Shown in pieces: positions 1 through 7,350 of a stretch of DNA of 8,831 nucleotides. The first letter of the stretch is position 1, and each line of letters opens with the position of its first letter. The notes beneath the pieces were generated by a model, which was not told the DNA's origin, did no database searches, and was given only the letters and a program-made list of their open reading frames with translations. Made by a program: the position numbers and the translations under genes. Source of the DNA: a bacterium (GTDB taxonomy: Bacteria > Tectomicrobia > Entotheonellia > Entotheonellales > Entotheonellaceae); assembly GCA_027294925.1 (NCBI GenBank), contig JAPULM010000634.1, positions 1 through 8,831 of the forward strand, read 5' to 3'.

Positions 1-1478
1 GCTGCGCGATAGTCGCTTTGCCGAAAATACGACTCGGCTAACCAAAACAGCACCTCATCACGATAAGATGAAGCGGCGTAGCGTACCACAAATGCCTGCA
101 AAACTTGAATGGCCTGAGCAAAATCTTTCAGATGATAGAGACTGAGCACAAACCGAAAAGCAGCCTTCTCTAGTAAGCCAACTTCGGCCTCAGAGCGAAT
201 CTGGCGAAACGCTTGAGCCGCTTCAGCGAACCGGCCTTGCTGATAGAAACTTTCGCCAGTCATATATTGAGCAATGTTCTGCAATCGCTCGGGCATCGGA
301 GTAGTCTGATTTAATCGCTGATAGTAATCCAACGCCTGGGCATAGTCTTTACGGACGAAATATGCCCAGGCAAGTTCACTTAAAGCCGCCGTCACTAATG
401 CCCCCTGAGGATAACGCTGCTGTAATTGCTGCCACTGGCGTTGTGCGTTGTCGAGTTCCTCATTGAGCACATCGGCCATAAAGGAGGCATAGCGTACCGC
501 CTCCTCGTAGCGTGCATCAGGAGTTTGCAGATTTAGGTCCTGAAATAATAAACGGGCAGGCTTCACCTCCCCTGCTTTCAACATGGCCCAAGCAAGACCA
601 TATCGTGCTTGCAAAGCAAAAGTCCCCTGGGGAAAACGCTGCAACAAGTTTTGATAGGCCTCGCGAGCCATCTGGTAGTGCTGCAACTGGTATAGGCTCT
701 CGGCACGCCATAGTTCAGCGCGTTCCTGCAGAGGCGACTGCGGGTAGCGTTGCAAAAAGGTCTGTAAAGATCGAATCGCTTGCTGAAATTGACCAGCGCG
801 AAACGAGGTCTCCCCGAAAAGATAGCGGGCTTGCTCGGTTGTGGGGCTGGCTGGATAGATGGCAAGCAAAACTTCAAGATGATTTGCCGCTTCAACGTAG
901 TCCCGGCGCTCCAAACGTATCTGCGCCGCTCGAAATAGTGCATAATCACGCAGAGATTCTCTTTGATGCCGTGTAACAACCTGCTCATACAAGGCAAGCG
1001 CTGCCTCGTTGCGGCCTTGTTGGTAGGCCGCCTCAGCAGACCAAAAAACAGCAGCACCGACATAAGGACTTGCCGGATATTCATTGCCTAAACGCTCAAA
1101 CCCCTCTATCGCAGCCGGATAATTTTTATCGTTGAATTGTCCAATGCTACGCCGATACAACCGCTCATCCCGCTCTGACTGAACTTGCGGAAAGGTTAAA
1201 CAACCAGGGTTTTCCGCCGCTGGCCCGGTAAAATCTGCTGTCGTTGAAGGCGCGACTTGGGCGATATTGCCAGTCTCAACCTCACCCCGTAGCCCAATTG
1301 GCATGGTATGCAGTTGTACGAGACTTTTCTCACCCTGTATCACCCGCTCTTCCTGGCCCACAATCACCACTTCGGGGAGTTGGATATCGGGCTTTTCTTG
1401 GCCCCACCCAGGGGCTAAGTTCAACCCACCAACAATCCATACGATGACAAGCCACAAGCTATTGTTCATATTCCCCAT
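1..1478 (-). CDS. Exported tetratricopeptide-repeat protein, C-terminus cut by window edge
   Basis: The frame is open from 1478 to the window edge, giving 492 codons without a stop; the 3' end lies outside. Residues 1-26 are a hydrophobic leader (NNSLWLVIVWIVGG) with likely cleavage near GWG-QEK, although its n-region has no Lys or Arg. Residues 32-50 hold a Pro-Glu-Val-Val-Ile-Val-Gly segment, followed by a linker to about 100. From about 105 onward there are TPR-like helix pairs of the TPR_6/TPR_16 style, with recurring YPxSP or YPQG turns (e.g. 134-138, 208-212, 245-249, 355-359) and A-E-x-x-Y/F-x-x-x-x-Y/F cores. This resembles periplasmic BamD/CpoB(YbgF)-type repeat proteins, which scaffold envelope machines. 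It begins 3 nt after the stop of the preceding TPR gene, so the two are probably co-translated. ATG 1478 was chosen; ATG 1469, with GGGGA just before it, is an alternative in the same frame. Function is inferred from fold class only. Confidence 0.85.
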   Translation of the reverse strand, partial: MGNMNNSLWLVIVWIVGGLNLAPGWGQEKPDIQLPEVVIVGQEERVIQGEKSLVQLHTMPIGLRGEVETGNIAQVAPSTTADFTGPAAENPGCLTFPQVQSERDERLYRRSIGQFNDKNYPAAIEGFERLGNEYPASPYVGAAVFWSAEAAYQQGRNEAALALYEQVVTRHQRESLRDYALFRAAQIRLERRDYVEAANHLEVLLAIYPASPTTEQARYLFGETSFRAGQFQQAIRSLQTFLQRYPQSPLQERAELWRAESLYQLQHYQMAREAYQNLLQRFPQGTFALQARYGLAWAMLKAGEVKPARLLFQDLNLQTPDARYEEAVRYASFMADVLNEELDNAQRQWQQLQQRYPQGALVTAALSELAWAYFVRKDYAQALDYYQRLNQTTPMPERLQNIAQYMTGESFYQQGRFAEAAQAFRQIRSEAEVGLLEKAAFRFVLSLYHLKDFAQAIQVLQAFVVRYAASSYRDEVLFWLAESYFRQSDYRA

Positions 1479-1481
1479 AGG

Positions 1482-3800
1482 TTAACCATCTGACGACGGG
1501 AGTGGAGACGGCTGCGGCTGATCAACGCGACCAGCTTGAATAGCGGCTATACGTTGCTGCACGTTTGTACGGACTTCGCGGTCAGTCGTCGTGGACTGCA
1601 AGGCCCGGTATATGCGCAAAGCACCTTCCCAATCTTGTTGATGCTCGTAGATGACACCGATTCTGAACTTTGCGAGTGTACGCCAGTGCCGTGCATCGGA
1701 ATCAGAATAAGTATCAACCAGCCGCTGATATACCTGCAACGCGAGTTCCCATTGTTGCTGTTTCAAATAGACCTCAGCACTCCAGAACAATGCTTCAAGC
1801 GCTAAAGACGGTAAGGCAGCTTCTCGCACCGGTGCAAAAACGTCTAAGGCTTCTGCCCACAACCCTTCTTGTAAAGCCAAACGGCCAATATGAAGACGTA
1901 GCTTAGCAGCTTTTTGCCAGTCCTCTAGTGGCTCTCGTTGTAAGAAAACTTGCCATACGGCTAACGCCTCTTTACGACGATCGAGGCGTTCCAGTGCTTT
2001 CGCTAGTAGTGGTTCTGCCGCCTTCGTCAGGGTATGTTGCGGGAAGCTCTGCTGCAAAAGCGACAACGGCGTTACAGCGGCATCATCTTGCTGCAAATGC
2101 AAGTAAGTTTGCCCCAGCACGTACAGCATCAGCGGGTCTGGGAATCCATCCACCTCAGACATCATTTGCGGCGCAAGCAGGCGCATAACCTCCTGATAGC
2201 GTTTAGATTCATATAGACACATAGCTTTAGCACTTATGACTGACAAAGACCTTTGCGGCTTAGTCGAGGTTGCCACCATAGCATCGTAATACGGGAATGC
2301 GTCGGCACATTGTCCAATCCCTTGGTAGGCTTTGACCAGGTAGGCCGCAACAGCAGACCGATCGGCAAAATTCGGTGCCTCATCCCACAATTGACGCAGC
2401 ACCGAAATGGCTTGATGCCATGTTTTTTGTTCTATATGTATTTGGCCAATACGATATAAAGCACCGGCTCGTAACGACGCTTGCGCAGCGTCTGCCAAAA
2501 CCTGCTGCCATTGCTCAATCGCAGCCCGCTGTTTTCCCAACGCCGCATAGCTCTCCCCTAACAAGTAGTACAGCTGTCCGCGCGCCTCATTTTGCGATGA
2601 AACGAGAGCCATGGAATAGTAACGAATTGCCTCAGTGTAACGCTTGTTTTGAAAAGCAAGAGAAGCCAGCTTGAGGGTGGCATCGTGATGTTGGACCGAT
2701 TTCGACGGAGACCCTACAACTTCTAAGAGGTGTTTACGGGCCAACTTATGTAAGCCAAGTTGCCCATAGCACGCACCAAGTTGGTAATGGATCTCTATAG
2801 ATCGAGGAAACCGTGGTGCTTGTTGAAGTAATGTTTCCCATGGCTGATGTGCTGACGCGCAGTGGTTTTGCTGAATCTCCGCCCATCCCCAACCGTAGAG
2901 GCTCGCCTCAATGCGCGCACTGTGCGGATGCAGCACGATCAGACGCTGGTAGAGCATCGCTGCTTCACCATACGCTTCTAATTGATAAGCGATTTCGGCC
3001 CACCAAAAACGTACTTCGTCTAGCATTTCGTCTGGCGCCTCATCTGCCAATTTTGCAAAGGCCGTCCTGGCGGCCTCCAACTGCCCCGCTTCACGTAACA
3101 AGGTGGCGCGAACAAAACGCGCCTGATTCGCTTGTTCGTGTCTAGGAGATAAGGCAAGAAATGCCGAAAATGCATTGAGCGCCGCCGGCACGTCGCCCAA
3201 CCGTCGATAGGTCCAACCTAATGCATATTGTGCATACACCGCATAATCGTTGTTAGGTTGGACGTCTACGGCGCGGCGATAGTAAACGAGCGCATCTGTA
3301 TAACGCTGCTGCTGGGAGGCCAACTCACCCAACCAGTAAAAGGCGAGGGATTGCAGCTGAGCAGACTCGGTGGCATCCAAAATAAGCTTTAAGTAGATTT
3401 CAGCCTGCTCGATCTGGCCAAGCTGACGGCTGCTCTGGGCTGCCAAAAGCAACGCATAGGGTAAAAGATCAGATGCTAACGGGAGCGCTAGTGATTGTGC
3501 GACATGGCGAAGCGCCCTCAGAAAACTCTCTTGTTTATAAAGAATATCCGCCAAAAAATAGTGCGCCTGCGGCGTGTTCTTGCCTCCCGGGCATTTTTGC
3601 AGATACCCCTCAAATCCAGCAATGGCAGGATCGAAAAGACTATCCTTGTAGGACTGCAGAGCGACTTGATAATCCTGCTGAGCAACAATGCATACTGGCC
3701 CATTCTGCGCTTCGACGCCTGCTGAAAAGCCCGGCCGTCCCAGAGCAATCACAGCAGTACAAAACACGATTGTGCAGAATTTCAGACGATGATTTTCCAT
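1482..3800 (-). CDS. Large exported tetratricopeptide-repeat protein (772 aa)
   Basis: Almost the entire protein is TPR-like helical hairpins. Residues 1-31 look like a signal peptide: HRLK n-region, hydrophobic stretch FCTIVFCTAVIAL, and VEA before Gln as a good signal peptidase I site; there is no lipobox cysteine. From about residue 42 to 748 I count roughly 15 or more units of about 34-38 residues, with typical cores such as ALGWTYRRLGD, LLGESYAALGK, RIGQIHIEQK and FWSAEVYLKQQ. The C-terminus ends in a Pro/Ser-rich tail. No catalytic motif is visible, so a periplasmic protein-protein scaffold is the simplest reading; repeat style is close to BamD/CpoB-like proteins, but assignment to the Tol-Pal system is inference. 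It follows dapB by 33 nt and precedes a second TPR gene by 3 nt. ATG 3800 was preferred, with GGG six nt upstream; an in-frame TTG at 3806 would add two residues. Confidence 0.9.
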   Translation of the reverse strand: MENHRLKFCTIVFCTAVIALGRPGFSAGVEAQNGPVCIVAQQDYQVALQSYKDSLFDPAIAGFEGYLQKCPGGKNTPQAHYFLADILYKQESFLRALRHVAQSLALPLASDLLPYALLLAAQSSRQLGQIEQAEIYLKLILDATESAQLQSLAFYWLGELASQQQRYTDALVYYRRAVDVQPNNDYAVYAQYALGWTYRRLGDVPAALNAFSAFLALSPRHEQANQARFVRATLLREAGQLEAARTAFAKLADEAPDEMLDEVRFWWAEIAYQLEAYGEAAMLYQRLIVLHPHSARIEASLYGWGWAEIQQNHCASAHQPWETLLQQAPRFPRSIEIHYQLGACYGQLGLHKLARKHLLEVVGSPSKSVQHHDATLKLASLAFQNKRYTEAIRYYSMALVSSQNEARGQLYYLLGESYAALGKQRAAIEQWQQVLADAAQASLRAGALYRIGQIHIEQKTWHQAISVLRQLWDEAPNFADRSAVAAYLVKAYQGIGQCADAFPYYDAMVATSTKPQRSLSVISAKAMCLYESKRYQEVMRLLAPQMMSEVDGFPDPLMLYVLGQTYLHLQQDDAAVTPLSLLQQSFPQHTLTKAAEPLLAKALERLDRRKEALAVWQVFLQREPLEDWQKAAKLRLHIGRLALQEGLWAEALDVFAPVREAALPSLALEALFWSAEVYLKQQQWELALQVYQRLVDTYSDSDARHWRTLAKFRIGVIYEHQQDWEGALRIYRALQSTTTDREVRTNVQQRIAAIQAGRVDQPQPSPLPSSDG

Positions 3801-3833
3801 GCACAACCCAGGAAAAAGGTTGGGCTGCTAAAT

Positions 3834-4631
3834 CTAACGCAGCAAATCTTCCATGCTATAAAGCCCCGCTGATTGCTGGCAGACCCATTTAGCCGCGCGT
3901 AGTGCCCCACGTGCAAAATTATCTCGGCTCTGCGACCGATGTACGAATTCTAAACGTTCTCCCGGACCGCCGAAAATAACCGTGTGCTCGCCGACAATAT
4001 CGCCTGCCCGAATGGACTGAATGCCAATTTCAGTATCTGAACGTTTACCGACCGCGCCTTGACGTCCATAGACAACGACCTCGGCGAGATCACGGCCTAA
4101 GGCATCAGCAATAATCGCTGCCGCTTGCAAAGCTGTACCGCTTGGCGCATCAACCTTGGTGCGGTGATGGGCCTCAATAATTTCCACATCGTAGTCGCCT
4201 CCCAAAGCAGTCGCCACTTGACGCAGGACCTGGAAAAGGACATTGATACCGAGGCTCATATTCGGTGCGACGAAACAACGCATGCCTGCACTATAACGTG
4301 CGATCTCTTCCTGCTGTGGTTTGGTAAAACCCGTCGTACCAATCACCATTGCCTTACCGTATGCAGCAATCTTGGGTATATACGTTAGCGTAGCAGCGGC
4401 AATTGAGAAATCAATAATCACATCCGCGCCTGGTAATAGAGGCTCAATTTCGTGCGTCACAACGACCCCTAAAGGCCTCCCCCCGGCAATCTCTCCCACA
4501 TCACGCCCTAGAGCATCGTGGTCACGGTGCACGAGGGCACCCACAAGTTCGAACTCAGGGTCCGTTTGCAACAGCGCAACGACTCGTTGCCCCATTTTAC
4601 CCGGGGCACCACTAACGATGACACGAACCAC
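3834..4631 (-). CDS. dapB: 4-hydroxy-tetrahydrodipicolinate reductase
   Basis: DapB reduces 4-hydroxy-tetrahydrodipicolinate to tetrahydrodipicolinate with NAD(P)H in the cytoplasm, a step of the diaminopimelate/lysine pathway that feeds peptidoglycan. The 265-residue length is normal for the family. The N-terminal Rossmann fold has the dinucleotide motif GAPGKMGQ at 8-15, and VIGTTGF at 96-102 is the conserved cofactor-side loop. The family signature E-A-H-H-R-T-K-V-D-A-P-S-G-T-A lies at 153-167; by comparison with E. coli DapB, His155 and Lys159 are the expected catalytic pair. The C-terminal part carries the conserved IRAGDIVGEHTV and RDNFARGALRAA segments. Translation starts at GTG 4631, fixed by a full AGGAGG eight nt upstream. 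It sits in the ftsK cluster, 53 nt after the lipoprotein gene; other dap genes are not in this window. Confidence 0.97.
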   Translation of the reverse strand: MVRVIVSGAPGKMGQRVVALLQTDPEFELVGALVHRDHDALGRDVGEIAGGRPLGVVVTHEIEPLLPGADVIIDFSIAAATLTYIPKIAAYGKAMVIGTTGFTKPQQEEIARYSAGMRCFVAPNMSLGINVLFQVLRQVATALGGDYDVEIIEAHHRTKVDAPSGTALQAAAIIADALGRDLAEVVVYGRQGAVGKRSDTEIGIQSIRAGDIVGEHTVIFGGPGERLEFVHRSQSRDNFARGALRAAKWVCQQSAGLYSMEDLLR

Positions 4632-4639
4632 CTCGATGT

Positions 4640-4645
4640 CCTCCT
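4640..4645 (-). promoter_or_regulatory. Consensus ribosome binding site of dapB
   Basis: The minus strand reads AGGAGG, a complete Shine-Dalgarno, with an 8-nt spacer to the GTG at 4631. It decides the non-ATG start and is the strongest ribosome site seen in this cluster; the neighbouring genes have weaker ones. High DapB translation within the polycistronic message is a reasonable inference. Confidence 0.85.
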
Positions 4646-4660
4646 AACACTGCCGCCATT

Positions 4661-4681
4661 ACCCCGCCAAGCCATCGGGGT
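4661..4681 (-). other. Small stem-loop between the lipoprotein gene and dapB
   Basis: ACCCCG (4661-4666) and CGGGGT (4676-4681) form a perfect 6-bp GC-rich stem around a 9-nt loop. It lies just after the lipoprotein stop codon and about 16 nt before the dapB ribosome site. No T-run follows on the minus strand, so it does not look like an intrinsic terminator; it could stabilise a processed transcript end or be incidental. A 6-bp stem of this sort can arise by chance. Confidence 0.35.
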
Positions 4682-4684
4682 CAA

Positions 4685-4819
4685 TCATTTCGTCGTTCTA
4701 TGATGAGGCATCTGAGATTGCGACCGCAACGGTTGTAAGGGCGCCTTACGCCCACAACCCCAACTAACAATGACAATCGCTAAACCAAGCAATATGAGGT
4801 TACGCACAGACCGCTTCAT
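4685..4819 (-). CDS. lptM: Tiny LptM (YifL)-like outer-membrane lipoprotein, 44 aa
   Basis: This short frame fills most of the ftsK-dapB gap. It reads a basic n-region (MKRSVRN), a hydrophobic stretch (LILLGLAIVIVSWG) and then Cys22 followed by GRKAPLQP. The block Cys-Gly-x-Lys-x-Pro-Leu-x-x-Pro right after the lipidated cysteine is the hallmark of LptM/YifL lipoproteins, which in E. coli help LptD fold and form disulfides in the LPS translocon. The lipobox is slightly off consensus, with Trp at -2 and Ser at -3. The 22-residue mature part, rich in Gln, Ser and His, is short like other family members. The start at ATG 4819 lies 10 nt after the ftsK stop, with no strong ribosome site; TTG 4825, nine nt from GAGG, is an alternative two codons longer. 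E. coli lptM also sits beside a diaminopimelate gene (dapF), which supports the call. Automatic gene finders may miss it. Confidence 0.7.
   Translation of the reverse strand: MKRSVRNLILLGLAIVIVSWGCGRKAPLQPLRSQSQMPHHRTTK
4731..4759. other. Stem-loop inside the lipoprotein gene
   Basis: GGTTGT (4731-4736) pairs with ACAACC (4754-4759) and GGGCG (4739-4743) pairs with CGCCC (4749-4753), leaving a 2-nt AA bulge and a 5-nt loop. All eleven pairs are Watson-Crick. It covers the codons for the lipobox cysteine and the Gly-Arg-Lys-x-Pro-Leu block that follows. Possible roles are slowing of translation during export or local mRNA stability, but a coincidence of the GC-rich conserved codons is not excluded. 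Confidence 0.45.
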
Positions 4820-4829
4820 CGACAAATGT

Positions 4830-7154
4830 TCATACCTCTTCATAGTCCCTACGCACTAATACCTCACGTGGCCGAACCCCATCCGCTGGGCCAATGATTC
4901 CCTCCCGTTCCATAATCTCAATCATACGCGCTGACCGGTTATACCCCACGCGTAAACGACGCTGAAGCATGGAAATCGAAGCCTGTCCAGTACTGGTCAC
5001 GAGGGCAATCGCTTCATCGTATTTTTCATCATACGATTCGTCTTCAACTGCTATCGCCTCCTCAGATGGGATCAGGAAGTTATCATCATAGCAAGGAGAT
5101 TCAAAATTTTTCCAAGTCTTCACAAGACGGTTAATTTCTGCCTCAGAAACATAGGCACCATGAATACGCTGCGGTTTTGAGGTACCGGGAGCCAAAAACA
5201 ACATATCCCCTTGCCCCAACAACTTCTCTGCGCCATTGGCATCCAAAATCGTCCGTGAATCCGTCTTAGAAGAGACTTGGAAAGAGACACGGGCCGGGAA
5301 ATTTGCCTTAATCACGCCAGTCAAGACATCGACTGATGGCCGCTGCGTCGCCACAATCAAGTGAATACCCGACGCGCGCGCCATTTGAGCAATCCGCGTC
5401 AAAGAGTCTTCAACTTCTCTGGACGACACCATCATCAGATCTGACAGCTCGTCGATCACCACTACCAAATAAGGTAGCCTTTCAACTGCTGCCAAGATAC
5501 CCTCACCTGAACCCGCATCCGACGTCATGCTTTCGGTAGATTGCATCTCTCCATTATCAATTTGCTGATTGTACTGCGCAATGCTCCGCACGCCTGTCGA
5601 TGCCAACAATTGATAACGTCTTTCCATTTCTTGCACAACACGGCGTAAGGCGATAGCGGCCTGCTTAGGATTTGTGACCACTGGGATCAATAGATGTGGA
5701 ATACCATCGTAAATCGAAAGTTCTAACATCTTGGGGTCAATCATAATCATTCTGACATCGGCCGGTGTAGAACGAAACAGTAAGCTGCAAATCATGCTAT
5801 TAAGCCCTACACTCTTTCCGGAACCCGTAGAACCGGCAATCAAGAGGTGGGGAATCAACGCCAAATCCGTCACCACCGGCACGCCTAGGATATCTTGACC
5901 TAGGGCCAAGCTGAGCTTAGATGGCGAGTTACGGAATGGGTCAGAATCAAGAAGTTCTCGCAACCGGATAGTCTGTCGTTTACGATTGGGGATTTCAATT
6001 CCTACCACCGCTTTACCAGGTATTGGGGCGACCACACGTACGCTAAGCGCCCGCATCACCAAAGCAAGATCATCTTGCAGGTTAACGATTTTATTAACCT
6101 TCACGCCTGACGCGGGGGCAAATTCGTACATTGTAATAACAGGCCCCGGCAGCACTTGTACAACTTCTCCTTCAACCCCAAAGTCGTGCAACTTACGCTC
6201 AAGAAATTGGGCTTGTTTTTGTAACTCATCCGGATGTTGATCAGACGGCTTAAACGATGCGGAGTCTAACAGATCAAGTGATGGCAAAGCGTCGCCTGCA
6301 TGCCGCTGGAGAGATTTACGTGGGGGTAAAGGCTGCGCCAACGATGGCGTTGGAGCAATATCGTCAACCGCTTCAAGTTGATGAAAAAAAGAATCGCTCA
6401 CCGTATCGTTTAGCTGGCCACAGACTTCAGGCGTCTCATCACTCGGCTCCAAATCACTCACCAGAGGTGCTTGATAAGCGCTATCATCCACTAAGTCTAA
6501 AGATACCGGGTTAGGCATAGACAAAATTGACTCGGAAGTTTTTCTTATCGGTAAACGATCAGCAAGCCGACGCAAGCATTGGCCAACACCCGCCAAATAA
6601 GCGACGTATCGATGTAGCAGCGTCCAACCCTGTTGTAACACGCGGCATATAGGATGGCTATCCGCCCCAACAAAAAGCGCCACAATACCCAAAGCAACAA
6701 GACACAAAGATGCCCCCACCCCATTCAGATAGTAAACCAAAACGTCTGCCGACCATTCTCCAACAACCCCTCCAACGACAATATCGGCACCGAACACAGG
6801 ATCGTTGGCAAAAATCAAATGCATTCCGGCGCTCAGAACTACAAGCAGAAGTGTACCTCGCCAAAGAATCGATACTATAGGTAGCCAACGCCCTAACATG
6901 AAGCGCCAAGCCAAGATAACGCCAATTGCAATAAGTATAAACCCCGTGCTGCCCAAAGTTTGCACGATCCAATCGGCCCATAAGGCACCCACGATACCGC
7001 CTAGATTATGAATTTCTGACTTTTCTTGGCTCAGATAATAGTTCCAAGCGGGGTCATCATACGAATACGACACCACACTTAGCCCCAAAAAAAGCATACT
7101 GATAAGCAAGAGAAAACCGCCCATCTGAAAAAGCTGCCTCAAAGCAACCCGCAT
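4830..7154 (-). CDS. ftsK: DNA translocase FtsK
   Basis: FtsK is a septal hexameric ATPase that pumps DNA at division and activates dimer resolution by XerCD. In this 774-residue copy, membrane segments lie at about 10-30, 64-83, 96-115 and 145-163. A variable acidic and Pro-rich linker runs from about 200 to 310, much shorter than in E. coli FtsK. The alpha/beta motor follows: Walker A GSTGSGKS at 441-448, Walker B VVVIDE at 564-569 followed by LSDLMM, and conserved ATQRPSVDVLTGVIKANFP at 602-620 with TDSRTILDANGAEKLLGQGD at 631-650. The C-terminal winged-helix gamma domain (about 712-768, with VGYNRSARMIEIMEREGI) is the part that reads polar chromosome motifs and contacts XerD, so this copy appears complete. 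ATG 7154 is supported by AAGGGA seven nt upstream. It is the first gene of the minus-strand cluster, and its stop is 10 nt from the lipoprotein ATG. Confidence 0.97.
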   Translation of the reverse strand: MRVALRQLFQMGGFLLLISMLFLGLSVVSYSYDDPAWNYYLSQEKSEIHNLGGIVGALWADWIVQTLGSTGFILIAIGVILAWRFMLGRWLPIVSILWRGTLLLVVLSAGMHLIFANDPVFGADIVVGGVVGEWSADVLVYYLNGVGASLCLVALGIVALFVGADSHPICRVLQQGWTLLHRYVAYLAGVGQCLRRLADRLPIRKTSESILSMPNPVSLDLVDDSAYQAPLVSDLEPSDETPEVCGQLNDTVSDSFFHQLEAVDDIAPTPSLAQPLPPRKSLQRHAGDALPSLDLLDSASFKPSDQHPDELQKQAQFLERKLHDFGVEGEVVQVLPGPVITMYEFAPASGVKVNKIVNLQDDLALVMRALSVRVVAPIPGKAVVGIEIPNRKRQTIRLRELLDSDPFRNSPSKLSLALGQDILGVPVVTDLALIPHLLIAGSTGSGKSVGLNSMICSLLFRSTPADVRMIMIDPKMLELSIYDGIPHLLIPVVTNPKQAAIALRRVVQEMERRYQLLASTGVRSIAQYNQQIDNGEMQSTESMTSDAGSGEGILAAVERLPYLVVVIDELSDLMMVSSREVEDSLTRIAQMARASGIHLIVATQRPSVDVLTGVIKANFPARVSFQVSSKTDSRTILDANGAEKLLGQGDMLFLAPGTSKPQRIHGAYVSEAEINRLVKTWKNFESPCYDDNFLIPSEEAIAVEDESYDEKYDEAIALVTSTGQASISMLQRRLRVGYNRSARMIEIMEREGIIGPADGVRPREVLVRRDYEEV

Positions 7155-7207
7155 GCTGATTTCCCTTCATCCAGAATCACATTTTTCAACCAGCCTGTCC
7201 TGTGTTG

Positions 7208-7234
7208 AACATAGCACACTTCCAAACATGTCAC
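7208..7234 (-). promoter_or_regulatory. Weak candidate promoter for ftsK operon
   Basis: On the minus strand GTGACA (7234-7229) resembles a -35 element and TATGTT (7213-7208) a -10 element; a TG one base upstream of the latter gives an extended -10 look. The spacer is only 15 nt, shorter than the ideal 17, so this is a tentative call. It would start transcription about 45 nt before the ftsK ATG. Confidence 0.3.
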
Positions 7235-7243
7235 AGTATCTTT

Positions 7244-7273
7244 TTGACTTACTCTCAGTATTGATGATAGCAT
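7244..7273 (+). promoter_or_regulatory. Candidate promoter for the nuclease-PDZ gene
   Basis: TTGACT (7244-7249) matches five of six bases of the -35 consensus and TAGCAT (7268-7273) four of six of the -10 consensus, with an 18-nt spacer. It would give a leader of roughly 155 nt containing the stem-loop at 7351-7392. It lies back to back with the candidate ftsK promoter. No other better-spaced pair was seen in 7155-7437. Confidence 0.35.
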
Positions 7274-7293
7274 ACAGGCGAATAGCATCAGGC
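7267..7293 (+). repeat. Imperfect 12-nt direct repeat in the divergent control region
   Basis: ATAGCATACAGGC (7267-7279) and ATAGCATCAGGC (7282-7293) are the same word with one inserted base, 15 nt apart. The first copy overlaps the candidate -10 element of the plus-strand promoter. A pair of operator half-sites for a regulator is possible; a small duplication is the alternative. Confidence 0.4.
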
Positions 7294-7350
7294 CATTGAC
7301 GTAACCAAAACTACCTATGCTGGCAGCGTCTTGCCAGGTAATTGTAATTC

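Noticed and set aside
512..976. Plus-strand 154-codon frame
   Set aside because: Antisense to the TPR gene, low-complexity composition and no recognisable motif or ribosome site.
578..1084. Minus-strand 168-codon frame with a hydrophobic start
   Set aside because: It lies wholly inside the first TPR gene in another frame; the TPR frame is open for 492 codons and has clear repeat periodicity.
3804..3822. CAACC/GGTTG hairpin with a 9-nt loop around the start of the 772-residue TPR gene
   Set aside because: Only five base pairs; it could mask the ribosome site but is easily expected by chance.
3473..3892. Plus-strand 139-codon frame
   Set aside because: Antisense to the start of the second TPR gene and the end of dapB, both well supported.
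4321..4647. Plus-strand 108-codon frame
   Set aside because: Antisense to dapB; Thr/Pro/Ser-rich shadow typical of reversed coding sequence.
6658..6981. Minus-strand 107-codon Cys/Arg-rich frame
   Set aside because: Out-of-frame shadow of the FtsK membrane region.
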